Translations under genes and position numbers: made by a program
The notes under the pieces: model-generated
Told to the model about the DNA's origin: nothing
What the model saw: only the letters and a program-made list of their open reading frames with translations
The model's database searches: none
Assembly: GCF_000719775.1 (NCBI RefSeq)
Contig: NZ_JOHR01000002.1
Location: 1-64,000, forward strand
Reading direction: 5' to 3'
Length of the DNA stretch: 64,000 nucleotides
DNA from: Streptomyces sp. NRRL F-5135
Lineage (GTDB): Bacteria > Actinomycetota > Actinomycetes > Streptomycetales > Streptomycetaceae
Shown: positions 27,450-35,876 of the stretch, piece by piece
Numbering within the stretch: the first letter of the stretch is position 1
How the letters are laid out: every line of letters begins with the position of its first letter

Positions 27450-28319
27450 TCACTTCGCGTGGCTCTTCCACGGGGCCAGCTTTCGTCCCGCGAAGTCGAC
27501 GATGAAGAACAGTGCCAGGGCGATGGCGGCGAGCACGATGAAGGCCGCGAACATCGACGGGAGGTCGACCTGGCTGTTGGCGAGGAGGACGACATAGCCC
27601 AGCCCCTTCGAGCCGGCGATGAACTCACCGACGACCGCCCCGCCCACGGCGAGCGAAATGGAGATCTTCGCTCCGGAGAAGATCGACGGGACCGCGTAGA
27701 TGAAATCGATCTTTGTCATCTTCTTCCACGGCGACGCCTTGTTGATCCGCGCGAGCTCCTGCAGCTCGTGGGGTACCGAACTCAGGCCGTCATAGGTGTT
27801 GATCACCAGCGGGAAGAACGCGATGGCCATCGCGACGAACGCCTTCGACTCGAAGCCGAACCCGAACCACACGATGAACAGCGGTGCGAGGGCCACCTTG
27901 GGGATGGTGTCGATCGCGATGAGCGCGGGATAGAGGAAACTGCGCACGGTCGTCGAGTAATGCAGCGCCGCGCCGCACAGAACACCGAGCGCGGTGCCGA
28001 GCGCGAACCCGGCAAGCGCCTCCTGCAACGTGACGAGGGTGTTGCTCGCGAAGTATTCGGGCCGTTCGATCAGCTCGGCGAAGGCCGAGACCGGCCCGAC
28101 GAACAGGTATTCCGGCGGGGCGAGGATGCTCACCAGCAGCTGCCACACGACGAAGAGCCCGACGATCCCCGCGACTGCCTTCGCGCCGGCCGCGACCGAG
28201 TCGCGGCTGAACCTTTTCGGCCGGGGTGCCGACGGTTCGCCGAGCGCTGCCTCGGGCGAGGACCGGCGCAGGCCGTCCGAACCGACGTCACCGATGTCGC
28301 TGATTTCAGGAGAGGCCAT
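27450..28319 (-). CDS. ABC transporter permease (SsuC/TauC-like)
   Basis: A 289-residue permease with about six membrane segments and the EAA loop near ELQELARINKASPWKKMTKIDF. An N-terminal 40-residue polar leader precedes the first helix (AVAGIVGLFVVWQLLVSILA). It is the first gene of the importer; the binding-protein gene starts 21 bases after its stop. It may have its own promoter in the 403-bp gap that separates it from the dehydratase gene. Confidence 0.92.
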   Translation of the reverse strand: MASPEISDIGDVGSDGLRRSSPEAALGEPSAPRPKRFSRDSVAAGAKAVAGIVGLFVVWQLLVSILAPPEYLFVGPVSAFAELIERPEYFASNTLVTLQEALAGFALGTALGVLCGAALHYSTTVRSFLYPALIAIDTIPKVALAPLFIVWFGFGFESKAFVAMAIAFFPLVINTYDGLSSVPHELQELARINKASPWKKMTKIDFIYAVPSIFSGAKISISLAVGGAVVGEFIAGSKGLGYVVLLANSQVDLPSMFAAFIVLAAIALALFFIVDFAGRKLAPWKSHAK

Positions 28320-28670
28320 GGCGGGACCTCCCGTCCAAGGGCGCGCCGTGCGGAGGCAGGGGCGCGGCCACCGGCCGCGGGGGGTGTGAACGCCGACAGG
28401 TGCCTGCGGCGGGGAGCGGCGACGCGGCCGGGATCCGGCGCGACGGGCGTGACGGGGGTGACGGCGAGAGCCATCGTGGTGCCATTACGTCCTCACAACA
28501 TTGGAAGGGTTGCCACTGGGCAGTCGCCGGCGTGGCCGGCGGGGGCCGGGACCGGGACGGGTGGACAGCCGCGTCACCCGGATCACTGGTCAGCCGGCGC
28601 TGTCGACGGCGAGTGCGTCCCGACCGGGTTCACCGTCGAGTCGACGCCACACACCAAGGGGATTTTCGTC

Positions 28671-28702
28671 ACGGATCCAGATCGTCATGGATCCGGATCG
28701 TC
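28671..28702. repeat. 16-bp tandem direct repeat near the dehydratase stop
   Basis: ACGGATCCAGATCGTC (28671-28686) is followed at once by ATGGATCCGGATCGTC (28687-28702). Each copy holds a GGATCC palindrome. It lies 20 bases beyond the dehydratase stop and about 350 bases upstream of the permease start. It could be a regulator site or a weak terminator. In the 403-bp gap 28320-28722 I see no gene. Confidence 0.6.
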
Positions 28703-28722
28703 ACGGCTTCAGATCTGTGGCG

Positions 28723-29649
28723 TCAGGCGATGGCGGCGCGTGACGCCTCGATGACACCGGCCAGCAGTTCACGCTCGGGATCATCCAGATCGGTCAGCGG
28801 CGGCCGCACGGGACCGGCCGGCTGTCCGGTCAGATCCATGCCGGCCTTGACGATGCTCACCGCGTAGCCCGCCTTACGGTCACGAATCTCGGTGTAAGGC
28901 AGCACGACGGCGTCGAGCAGTCGACGTACCTTCGTCCGGTCCCCGGCCCGCACCGCGTTGTAGAAAGTCAGGGCGAATTCAGGCAGGAAGTTGAAGATCG
29001 CCGAACTGTAGGTCGTGACACCCAACTCCAAGTACGGCAGGGCAAACGTTTCTGCCGTCGGCAGCCCGCCGATGTAGACCAAGCGGTCGCCGAGACGCGC
29101 GTGGATCCGCGTGATCTCCTCGAGGTCGCCGACACCGTCCTTGAAACCGATCAGATTCGGGCAGGTGTCGGCGAGCGTGGCCACAGTGTCCGATGTGTAC
29201 ACGGCATTCGCGCGGCTGTAAAGCACTACGCCCAGCGAAGTGGATTCGCAGACCGCGCGCACATGAGCGGCGAGGCCGTCCGCGGAGGCCTCGGTGAGGT
29301 AGGGCGGGAACAGCAGCAGACCGTCGGCGCCGGCCGCCTCGGCATCGCGGGCCGTCGCGACCGCCTGTGCGGTGCCGTGTCCGGCAGGGGCGAGGATCGG
29401 GGTATCCTCGGGCGCGCTGCCGACAGCGGCTCGGACCACGGCGCCGACTTCCGGCGGGGTAAGAGAAAAGAACTCTCCCGTCCCGCCGGCGGCGAACAGA
29501 CCGGCGATCTCGTACTGGCCCAGGCGGATGATGTTCTCCCGGTAGGTGGGCTCGTCGAACGCCAGGTCCCGCGTGAAATGGGTGACCGGAAACGACAGCA
29601 GCCCGGAGCCGAGGCGCTCGGCAAGCTCGGTCGGGGTAAAGGCGGGCAT
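28723..29649 (-). CDS. 5-dehydro-4-deoxyglucarate dehydratase-like protein (DapA/NAL superfamily)
   Basis: A 308-residue TIM-barrel aldolase/dehydratase. GGTGEF (55-60) binds the keto-acid carboxylate, Tyr144 ([11 protein letters not shown]) and Schiff-base Lys170 ([10 protein letters not shown]) form the catalytic pair, and [16 protein letters not shown] is typical of the KdgD branch. KdgD converts 5-dehydro-4-deoxy-D-glucarate to 2-oxoglutarate semialdehyde with loss of water and CO2. ATG 29649 has a perfect AGGAGG eight bases upstream. No glucarate dehydratase or semialdehyde dehydrogenase gene is nearby, so a related keto-acid substrate is possible. It is divergent from the LysR gene. Confidence 0.85.
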   Translation of the reverse strand: MPAFTPTELAERLGSGLLSFPVTHFTRDLAFDEPTYRENIIRLGQYEIAGLFAAGGTGEFFSLTPPEVGAVVRAAVGSAPEDTPILAPAGHGTAQAVATARDAEAAGADGLLLFPPYLTEASADGLAAHVRAVCESTSLGVVLYSRANAVYTSDTVATLADTCPNLIGFKDGVGDLEEITRIHARLGDRLVYIGGLPTAETFALPYLELGVTTYSSAIFNFLPEFALTFYNAVRAGDRTKVRRLLDAVVLPYTEIRDRKAGYAVSIVKAGMDLTGQPAGPVRPPLTDLDDPERELLAGVIEASRAAIA

Positions 29650-29734
29650 CAGCGTTTCCTCCTGGAGAACATGCAGGACAGCGACTGCGATGACCATAAG
29701 AATTAAAACGATGCCCGTCCAACACTTCTTTGGG

Positions 29735-29761
29735 ATCGATTGATACCTATAATGGATCGAT
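29735..29761. promoter_or_regulatory. LysR promoter and candidate LysR operator
   Basis: ATCGAT occurs at 29735-29740 and 29756-29761, flanking the imperfect dyad ATTGATACCTATAAT, which has the T-N11-A form of LysR sites. TATAAT (29748-29753) is a consensus -10 element only seven bases before the ATG at 29760, so the LysR mRNA would be nearly or fully leaderless. The stretch 29690-29760 is strikingly AT-rich. Confidence 0.55.
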
Positions 29762-30725
29762 GTTTACGCTGAGTCAGCTGGAAAGCTTTGTCGCCGTCGC
29801 CGAGACACTGCACTACGGCCGCGCGGCGGAACGGCTGTCGATGACCCAGCCCCCGCTGTCCCGGCGGATCCAACTGCTGGAGCGCGAGCTGGACGTCGAG
29901 CTGTTCGACCGGATCGGCCGGTCCGTCCGGCTCACCGCGGCCGGACGGGCGTTCCTGAGCGACGCCCGGCGCATCCTTGGGCTGTCCGAGCAGGCGGCGC
30001 TGTCGGTGCGCCGGGTGCCCGCGGGCGAGATCGGGACAGTGGCGCTCGGTTTCACGGCGTCGTCGGCGCACTCGGTGCTCGACGCCATCGTCGGCGGCAT
30101 TCACGCCCGTCTGCCGTGCGTCGACCTGGTGCTGCGCGAACGGGTGTCCGGACGGCAGCTGGAGGAGCTGCACTCCGGGGAACTGGACCTGGGCCTCGTC
30201 CGCCCCCCGGTCCCCGGCACCGGTCTCGAACACCGACCGCTGCACCGGGAGACCTTGCTGGCCGCGATCCCGGCCGGGCACCCGCTGGCCGCGCCGGACC
30301 GGGTGCCGCACGTGCGCGACCTCGACGGCGAGCCGTTCGTCATGTACTCACCGGCCGAGGCCCGCTACTTCTACGAGGTGCTGATCGGCGTCTTCCGCGG
30401 CGCCGGGATCGTGCCCCGGTACGTACACCACGTCAGCCAGGTGCACACGATCCTGGCGCTGGTGCGAGCCGGGCTGGGGCTCGCGCTGGTGCCCCGGGCG
30501 GCCGAGTCGCTCGGGCTGGACGGCGTCGTGCTGCGCCCGGTGACCGGGGTCGAGGGCGAGCCGGTCGAGCTCGTCGCCGCCTGGCGGGCGAACGACGACA
30601 ACCCGGCCCTGCACGCCGTCCGGGACGTGGTGACCGGCCTGGCCGGCCAGTGGCGAAACCTGGAAGACGACCTGCCGAGCAGCCCCCTGACCAGCGCGAG
30701 ATCGGTCCGCCCGGTCCTGCGGTGA
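29760..30725 (+). CDS. LysR family transcriptional regulator
   Basis: A 321-residue regulator. The N-terminal HTH reads [20 protein letters not shown] then [19 protein letters not shown] and [14 protein letters not shown]. Residues about 90-295 form the effector domain. The start at ATG 29760 ([10 protein letters not shown]) matches the family; ATG 29730 would add ten unrelated residues. It is divergent from the dehydratase gene and is the only regulator in the island, so it probably responds to a pathway intermediate. Confidence 0.9.
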   Translation: MFTLSQLESFVAVAETLHYGRAAERLSMTQPPLSRRIQLLERELDVELFDRIGRSVRLTAAGRAFLSDARRILGLSEQAALSVRRVPAGEIGTVALGFTASSAHSVLDAIVGGIHARLPCVDLVLRERVSGRQLEELHSGELDLGLVRPPVPGTGLEHRPLHRETLLAAIPAGHPLAAPDRVPHVRDLDGEPFVMYSPAEARYFYEVLIGVFRGAGIVPRYVHHVSQVHTILALVRAGLGLALVPRAAESLGLDGVVLRPVTGVEGEPVELVAAWRANDDNPALHAVRDVVTGLAGQWRNLEDDLPSSPLTSARSVRPVLR

Positions 30726-30997
30726 GGCGGCCGGGCCCTGGAACGGTGGCGGGGGCAGGGTGCGCCGCGTGCGGAGTCCTTCGCTCGCGCGCCCCCTTGG
30801 AGCGCGGTGGCCGTGGCCGGCCGACCCCGCCGCGCCCCCCCGGGCGGGCCCAGCGCGCCCGACGACGGCACCACCTGGGTGGGGACGGCCGCCTCGGTCC
30901 GCGCCGAGGACCCGGCCACGGCACGCGCCGTCCTGGCGGCCGGAACAACTCGTGGACCCGATCGAGCAGGCCGGCCTGCGTCCGGTCGCCCCTCCGA

Positions 30998-31384
30998 TCA
31001 GGGGTGGCGTCCCGCAAGGACGCAGAACTCGTTGCCCTCCGGGTCCGTGAGTACGACAAAGCTCGCGTCGCCCTGGCCGACGTCGGCCCGTCGCGCGCCC
31101 AGGTCGAGCAGGCGACGGACCTCTTCGTCCTGCTCCCTGTCGGTCGGGTTGACGTCGATGTGAAGCCTGTTCTTGACGGTCTTGCCCTCGGGCACGCGCG
31201 CGAACGTCAACGTCGGTGGCACTGGGCCGACGCGGTTCTTGCCTTCGGGCACGATGGGCGAGCCAATGGTCACAACCCCGTCGTCTTCGTCTTGCACCTC
31301 GTAGCCGAGGACCGCGCACCAGAACCGGGCGAGGCCGCCGGGATCGGCGCAGTCGACGGCGAGCTCGGTGAACTTACTGGTCAT
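30998..31384 (-). CDS. VOC (glyoxalase/bleomycin resistance-like) family protein
   Basis: A 128-residue vicinal-oxygen-chelate protein of the glyoxalase-like (Glyoxalase_6) type. FTELAVDCADPGGLARFWCA, LHIDVNPTDRE and FVVLTDPEGNEFCVLAG are the family's repeats. ATG 31384 has GGGAGG upstream. The substrate is unknown; related proteins are of unproven activity. The 272 bases between lysR and its stop hold nothing recognisable. Confidence 0.85.
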   Translation of the reverse strand: MTSKFTELAVDCADPGGLARFWCAVLGYEVQDEDDGVVTIGSPIVPEGKNRVGPVPPTLTFARVPEGKTVKNRLHIDVNPTDREQDEEVRRLLDLGARRADVGQGDASFVVLTDPEGNEFCVLAGRHP

Positions 31385-31401
31385 GCGAGGACCTCCCGGT
31401 C

Positions 31402-31425
31402 GAGTCACGAGTCACGAGTCACGAG
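31402..31425. repeat. 7-bp tandem repeat (GAGTCAC)
   Basis: GAGTCAC is repeated three times in tandem at the end of the GNAT gene and just upstream of the VOC start. It shapes the GNAT stop codon (TGA on the minus strand at 31421-31419), so slippage here could change the GNAT C-terminus. Confidence 0.5.
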
Positions 31426-31916
31426 ACGCGCGGCAGCGCGAGCCAGTCCTGCCAGGTGATGTCGCGGCCCAGGAAACGGGGCTGCCGGAAGGGCCAGTCG
31501 GCGGCGATCCACCGCGGCACCAGCGCGTCGAGCGCGCGCTCCGCCTCGCCGCCGACGAGGTCGTCCACCACCCACCAGGCGACGTCGCCGTCGGAGCCGG
31601 TGCGCTCGGGCGGGTCGATGTAGACGCAGCCGAGGACCGCCGTCTCCTTCTCGTCCATCAGCACATAGTTGAACGACTGGTGCGCGGCTATCTCCCTCTC
31701 GTGCCGCAGCAGGTCGACGCGGTCCTCCTCGTAGGTCATCGTCTCCTGCGGCCAGCCCCAGGCCGGGCCGAAGATCTCCCACAGGCGCTCTCGGGAGCCC
31801 ATCACCGCCGGGTAGTCGAGCGGGGTGTCCGCCTCCCGGATCGGCCGCAGATGAAGCGTGCTGTCGGGTACGGGCACGTGGACGGGGTGGACGAAGTCGT
31901 CAGGCAGCCAACTCAT
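31419..31916 (-). CDS. GNAT family N-acetyltransferase
   Basis: A 165-residue acetyltransferase-like protein. HLRPIREADTPLDYPAVMGS is the N-terminal strand, and FNYVLMDEKETAVLGCVYID the central beta-4 region that precedes the acetyl-CoA loop; the pyrophosphate-binding loop itself (Q/RxxGxG/A) is not well preserved, so activity is uncertain. ATG 31916 begins MSWLPDDFVHP. The VOC gene lies 34 bases downstream. The acceptor is unknown. Confidence 0.8.
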   Translation of the reverse strand: MSWLPDDFVHPVHVPVPDSTLHLRPIREADTPLDYPAVMGSRERLWEIFGPAWGWPQETMTYEEDRVDLLRHEREIAAHQSFNYVLMDEKETAVLGCVYIDPPERTGSDGDVAWWVVDDLVGGEAERALDALVPRWIAADWPFRQPRFLGRDITWQDWLALPRVS

Positions 31917-32041
31917 AAGGGCTGAGATTACAACTGGCCGCAGGGCGTTCCAGGCGGCCCGTGGTGTTCCGGGCGGCCCGTGGTGTTCCGGGCGCACGGG
32001 TGCCGAGGGGGACGCCCACCGCTCCATGCGCCCCGCGCCTG

Positions 32042-33592
32042 TCACCCCTCCTCCCGTACGATCCAGTCGCTGCCGCCCAGCGGGTAGTCGTAGCCGGGAC
32101 GGCCGACGTTGCCGCTGGTGCGGAACGGGGTGCCGTTGTTGTCGATGTGGAGGGTGCCTCGACGGCTGCCGCTGGACCAGTCCAGGGTGAGGTCCCAGCG
32201 GACGTCGTGCGCCTTGGTGCGGGCGGTGACGTAGAAGACCTCCGGGTCGGACTCGCTGACCTTGTACGGGAAGTCGCGCTGGCCGTTCTTGACGGCGACC
32301 GTGGGGCTGCCGTTGTCCAGGTCGATGTCGAACGACCTGGTCTCGACGCCACCGCCGCAGCCGACGCCCATCGAGTAGTCGTTCCAGGCGAGCGGCGCGC
32401 CCTTCGCCACGACGCGTACGTGCAGCGCCTCCAGGACGACGGTGTCCGCGCCGGTGCCCTGGAGGGTGAGGGCGACCCGCTGTTCGCCCGAGGAGACCGC
32501 GCCGAGCGCGGCGGCCCAGCGCGGCGCGTCCTGCTCGCTCGCGGGCGGGCCGACCTGTTCGGGCTCGCTGTCGACCAGGAAGTGCTGGCTGCACGGGCTG
32601 TCGTAGACGTAGGGGCGGGTGCCGACGATGACGGGGACACCGCCGGTGTCGCCGCCGCCCGTTGGCTCGGCCGGAGCGTCCTGCTCGCCGCCGTCCTGCG
32701 GGGCGCCGGAGCCGCCCTTACCGGATCCGGTGGCGGAGGCGGTGGCCGATGCGGACGGCGTACGGCTCGGTGCGCTCGGGGAGGGGGTGCCGGTCGGCTC
32801 CTTCGGGTCCTCGGCGTCGGCCGTGCCGCCGGCCGGGGCGGCTCCGGCCGCCTGCCCGTCCCGCGCGTCGTTCCCGTCTCCGCCCGCGTGCGGAATCACC
32901 GTGAGCGCCACGGCTCCCAGCACGACGGCCGCCGCGGCGGACGCGATCAGCGCGGTACGACGACGCCGTGCCCGCACGGGCTCCCGCGCCACGTTGACGA
33001 CGACCGGCTCAGCCGGCTCCCCCGGATCGCCAGGCGCCCCGGGGGCGCCGGGTGCCCCGGTCGTTCCGGGTACGTCCGGCTTACCGGGCCCGACGCCCGC
33101 GCCGCGTTCGTCGGATGCCGCGCTCACCGGCTCCGCCGAATCCGCCGCCGAGCCGGCCTTCTGGGGTGAGTCCTCGGTGGTGTCGGCCGTAGGGGAATCA
33201 GCCGTATCGGAGCCCGGGACGGAGGCCGCGGTGGTGGAGTCCGGGGGCGTGGTGCCTTCGGCCGTGGTGGCCGCGGTCGTGGCGGCCGCCTCCGTCGCCG
33301 CCCGCGTCGCCGCCGCCTGCTCCGCTCTCTGTGCCCGTGCCGCGTCCGCCAGGATCCAGCGCCGGTGCAGTTCCACCAGCTCCTGCGGCGTCGCCCGGCA
33401 CACCCGCGCGAAGCGCTCCACCGGCGCGTACTCGTTCGGGACGGCCGTGCCGTTGCAGTAGCGGTGCAGCGTCGACGTGCTCATGTGCAGCCGCTTCGCC
33501 AGCGCCCCGTAGCTCAGTCCCGAGCGGTCCTTGAGTTCGCGCAGCAGCGACGCGAACTCCTCCGTCCCCCTGGCTTCCACAGCCCCTGACAC
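32042..33592 (-). CDS. Membrane-anchored XRE-type helix-turn-helix protein
   Basis: A 516-residue single-pass protein. The cytosolic XRE HTH is at about 12-65 (LKDRSGLSYGALAKRLHMST, LHRYCNGTAVP). A long Ala/Thr/Pro-rich linker leads to one membrane segment (TALIASAAAAVVLGAVALTV, about 240-260). A second low-complexity linker then precedes a C-terminal extracytoplasmic domain (about 350-516: YVYDSPCSQHFLVD to GSDWIVREEG) with a few cysteines. The layout is RodZ-like. GTG 33592 is chosen with GAGAGGAACGG upstream. It may transmit an outside signal to DNA; the sensing domain is of unknown function. The DUF4232 lipoprotein gene is divergent from it. Confidence 0.83.
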   Translation of the reverse strand: MSGAVEARGTEEFASLLRELKDRSGLSYGALAKRLHMSTSTLHRYCNGTAVPNEYAPVERFARVCRATPQELVELHRRWILADAARAQRAEQAAATRAATEAAATTAATTAEGTTPPDSTTAASVPGSDTADSPTADTTEDSPQKAGSAADSAEPVSAASDERGAGVGPGKPDVPGTTGAPGAPGAPGDPGEPAEPVVVNVAREPVRARRRRTALIASAAAAVVLGAVALTVIPHAGGDGNDARDGQAAGAAPAGGTADAEDPKEPTGTPSPSAPSRTPSASATASATGSGKGGSGAPQDGGEQDAPAEPTGGGDTGGVPVIVGTRPYVYDSPCSQHFLVDSEPEQVGPPASEQDAPRWAAALGAVSSGEQRVALTLQGTGADTVVLEALHVRVVAKGAPLAWNDYSMGVGCGGGVETRSFDIDLDNGSPTVAVKNGQRDFPYKVSESDPEVFYVTARTKAHDVRWDLTLDWSSGSRRGTLHIDNNGTPFRTSGNVGRPGYDYPLGGSDWIVREEG

Positions 33593-33779
33593 CCGTTCCT
33601 CTCGTCCCCCGCGTCCCATTCCCGCGTTCCAGGGGCGCCGTATCTGCCCTGGTCAGAGCCTGTTTTGGCGTTCCAGTGTCCCCAACTGCCCGCCGAGCGT
33701 GGCGGCTGGGACGGATCACCCCACAAGCTTCAGTCATCCAAGCACCACACCGACCCGAACACCCAAGGGGGACTCCCGC

Positions 33780-34559
33780 ATGTCCGGCATCCGTAACTCC
33801 CGTACCCGTACGTCCCGCAACTCCCGTACCCGCCTCGTGGGCGCCGCCGCGTCCGTCGTCCTCGCCGCGCTCTCCCTGACCGCGTGCAGCGAGGGGACGG
33901 GCATCAAGGACGAGGGCGCCTCGGCCCCGGCAGGCGCGTCAGTGAACGAGTCGCTCTCCAAGGACGCGTCCGACAAGTCGGAGGAGTCCGCCTCCCAGGA
34001 AGCCATGGGCGGCGAATCCCCGTCGTCGGCCGACGAGCAGTCCGAGGGGACGGGCGGCTCGGAGGAGGCGGCGAACACCGCCGACACGAAGGCCCCGGCC
34101 TCCGCCGGCAAGAACGCTTCCGGCTCCTCCAGCACGCCGGTCACATGCGAGGGCTCCAACACCAAGACCGTCGCGTCCGTGCTGAAGCGCCCCCTGAACC
34201 ACATGCTGCTCACCGTCACCAACACCGGCAGCAAGCCGTGCTTCCTCTACACCTACCCGGCGGTCGCCTTCGGCGAGGCCCAGTCGGTGCCGCCGGTCAT
34301 GGAGGACACCCAGCCGCAGGCGGTCGTCACGCTTGAGCCGGGTCAGTCCGGATACGCCGCGGTGATCCTGTCCGCCGGCGACGGCAGCGGCTCGAACGGC
34401 CGCACCGAGAACTCCCTGTCCGTCTACTTCCACGGCCGTTCAGGCAACGAGAGCGTCGGCAAGGGCGCCACCCCGGCGCTGCCCGACGGGGGCGTCTACA
34501 TCGACGACTCGCTCCGGGTCACGTACTGGCAGCAGGAGATGGAGGACGCCCTCAACTGA
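33780..34559 (+). CDS. DUF4232 domain lipoprotein
   Basis: A 259-residue exported lipoprotein. A basic N-terminus (RNSRTRTSRNSRTRL) and hydrophobic core (AAASVVLAALSL) end in lipobox TAC with Cys36 or nearby. A Ser/Glu/Ala-rich spacer (about 37-125) precedes the DUF4232 beta-sandwich (PVTCEGSNTKTVASVLKRPL through YIDDSLRVTYW). It is attached to the membrane outside; the function is unknown. It is divergent from the membrane XRE gene across 187 bases, and both have surface-exposed domains, suggesting a shared role. Confidence 0.85.
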   Translation: MSGIRNSRTRTSRNSRTRLVGAAASVVLAALSLTACSEGTGIKDEGASAPAGASVNESLSKDASDKSEESASQEAMGGESPSSADEQSEGTGGSEEAANTADTKAPASAGKNASGSSSTPVTCEGSNTKTVASVLKRPLNHMLLTVTNTGSKPCFLYTYPAVAFGEAQSVPPVMEDTQPQAVVTLEPGQSGYAAVILSAGDGSGSNGRTENSLSVYFHGRSGNESVGKGATPALPDGGVYIDDSLRVTYWQQEMEDALN

Positions 34560-34640
34560 GGACGGTCACCAGGCCGACAGCGCCGTGGACCGGCCGGCGG
34601 GCGACCGCCGGACCCCACGTGGTCCCGTGTCAGGCAGAAC

Positions 34641-34940
34641 TCAGCGGGTGACGTGACCGGTGAAGGCGGCCCAGGTGGTGGGGGTGACGGTGAGCATCGG
34701 GCCGGCGGGGTTCTTGGAGTCCCGGACGTGGATGGCGGCGGGGTGGGTGGCGACCTCGACGCACGCGCCGCCTTCGCTGCCGCTGTGGCTGGACTTGTGC
34801 CAGTCGTAGGCGACCTCGATGCAGGCGCCCCCTTCGTCGCCGCTGTAGCTTGACTTCCGCCAGTTGTAGGCGACCTCGATGCAGGCGCCGCCTTCCTCGC
34901 TGCTGTAGCTGGACTTGAACCACTCCAGTGCGGTGTTCAT
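34641..34940 (-). CDS. DUF397 protein with three tandem motif copies
   Basis: A 99-residue protein. DUF397 proteins usually carry one W-x-K-S-S-x-S-...-G-x-x-C-V-E-V-A motif. Here a 20-residue unit is repeated three times, with Trp at 7, 27 and 47 and Cys at 20, 40 and 60, and only then the usual ending (VRDSKNPAGPMLTVTPTTW). The start overlaps the stop of the XRE regulator gene (ATGA). DUF397 proteins act with such regulators in Streptomyces development (for example beside whiJ). The triplication at the DNA level has a 60-bp period. Confidence 0.9.
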   Translation of the reverse strand: MNTALEWFKSSYSSEEGGACIEVAYNWRKSSYSGDEGGACIEVAYDWHKSSHSGSEGGACVEVATHPAAIHVRDSKNPAGPMLTVTPTTWAAFTGHVTR

Positions 34941-35764
34941 AGCTCTCCTAGCAGCCGGTCCAACAGGCTCTTCGATTCTTCGGCGTTGAGGGCCTGCGTT
35001 CGCAGCATCGCATATTTCTGCGCCAGGATGCTGACCTCATGCGGGTCCGAGACGATCTGGCTGCCTCGCTGGGTTTCGGTGTACCCGAGGTGCTGATGGT
35101 CGGGGGTTTCCAGCAGGATGAACGGGCCGTTCAGCCCGGCGTGGGTTCGGCGACCGAGCGGCAAGACCTGCAGGCTGATGCCCGGGAGATCGGCGCACGC
35201 GCGGAGGTGGCGCAGCATCTCCTCGTACACCTCTTCGCCGCCCAGCCGGTCGAGAAGGATCGCCTCGGAGATGACGAAGCTGACCATTGGAGGCACGTCC
35301 CGGTGCAGGATCTCCTGGCGCTGGAGTCGTGTGGCGACTTGCGTCTCGATCTCGTCCTTGCCGATGACGGGGACCCTGCTGCCGAACACCGCACGTGCGT
35401 AGTTCTTGGTCTGGAGCAGTCCGGGCAGGACCTGGTTCTCGAACCAGGACAGCGCGACGGCCTCTCCTTCCAGATCGATGTACTCCTCCGCCCACGCCGG
35501 GATCAGGTCCACCTCCGGCATGTTCTCCACCGCCGTCGCCAGCGCCTTCTTCGTCTCCAGCAGGCCGTCCAGCAGCTCCGCCATGTCCGGTTTCAGCGGA
35601 CGTCTGCCTTGCTCGATGGAGGAGATCGTCTCCTCGTGCACATTGATACGCTCGGCCAGTTGCGCCTGCGTGAACCCCGCCGCCTGCCGGAACACCGCCA
35701 CCAACTGGCCGACCAGTTTCATCGCCGACGCGTTCTTGCGCCGCTGTCGTTTTCTGGGCTGCAT
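34937..35764 (-). CDS. XRE family regulator with DUF5753 (WhiJ-like)
   Basis: A 275-residue regulator. After a basic N-terminus, the HTH (about 15-75) includes VAVFRQAAGFTQAQLAERIN and ISSIEQGRRPLKPDMAELLD. The C-terminal DUF5753 domain (about 88-265) has the family marks WFENQVLPGLLQTKNYARAV and SFVISEAILLDRLGG. It is coupled by a four-base overlap to the DUF397 gene and is divergent from an HATPase gene; this trio is the whiJ-type arrangement common in Streptomyces. Confidence 0.92.
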   Translation of the reverse strand: MQPRKRQRRKNASAMKLVGQLVAVFRQAAGFTQAQLAERINVHEETISSIEQGRRPLKPDMAELLDGLLETKKALATAVENMPEVDLIPAWAEEYIDLEGEAVALSWFENQVLPGLLQTKNYARAVFGSRVPVIGKDEIETQVATRLQRQEILHRDVPPMVSFVISEAILLDRLGGEEVYEEMLRHLRACADLPGISLQVLPLGRRTHAGLNGPFILLETPDHQHLGYTETQRGSQIVSDPHEVSILAQKYAMLRTQALNAEESKSLLDRLLGEL

Positions 35765-35876
35765 GACTGTTCAACTCCCCGCCCGTGCTCGTACGTTACG
35801 TGGCCCCGCCCGTACAGATTCCTTGTACGGGTTCGCGCACTGAAACAGCGTAATCACAGCCAGTGACAATCGCCTC

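Noticed and set aside
30726..30997. A possible small gene between lysR and the VOC gene.
   Set aside because: Open frames exist in several phases, but all give Arg/Pro/Gly-rich products without a ribosome site.
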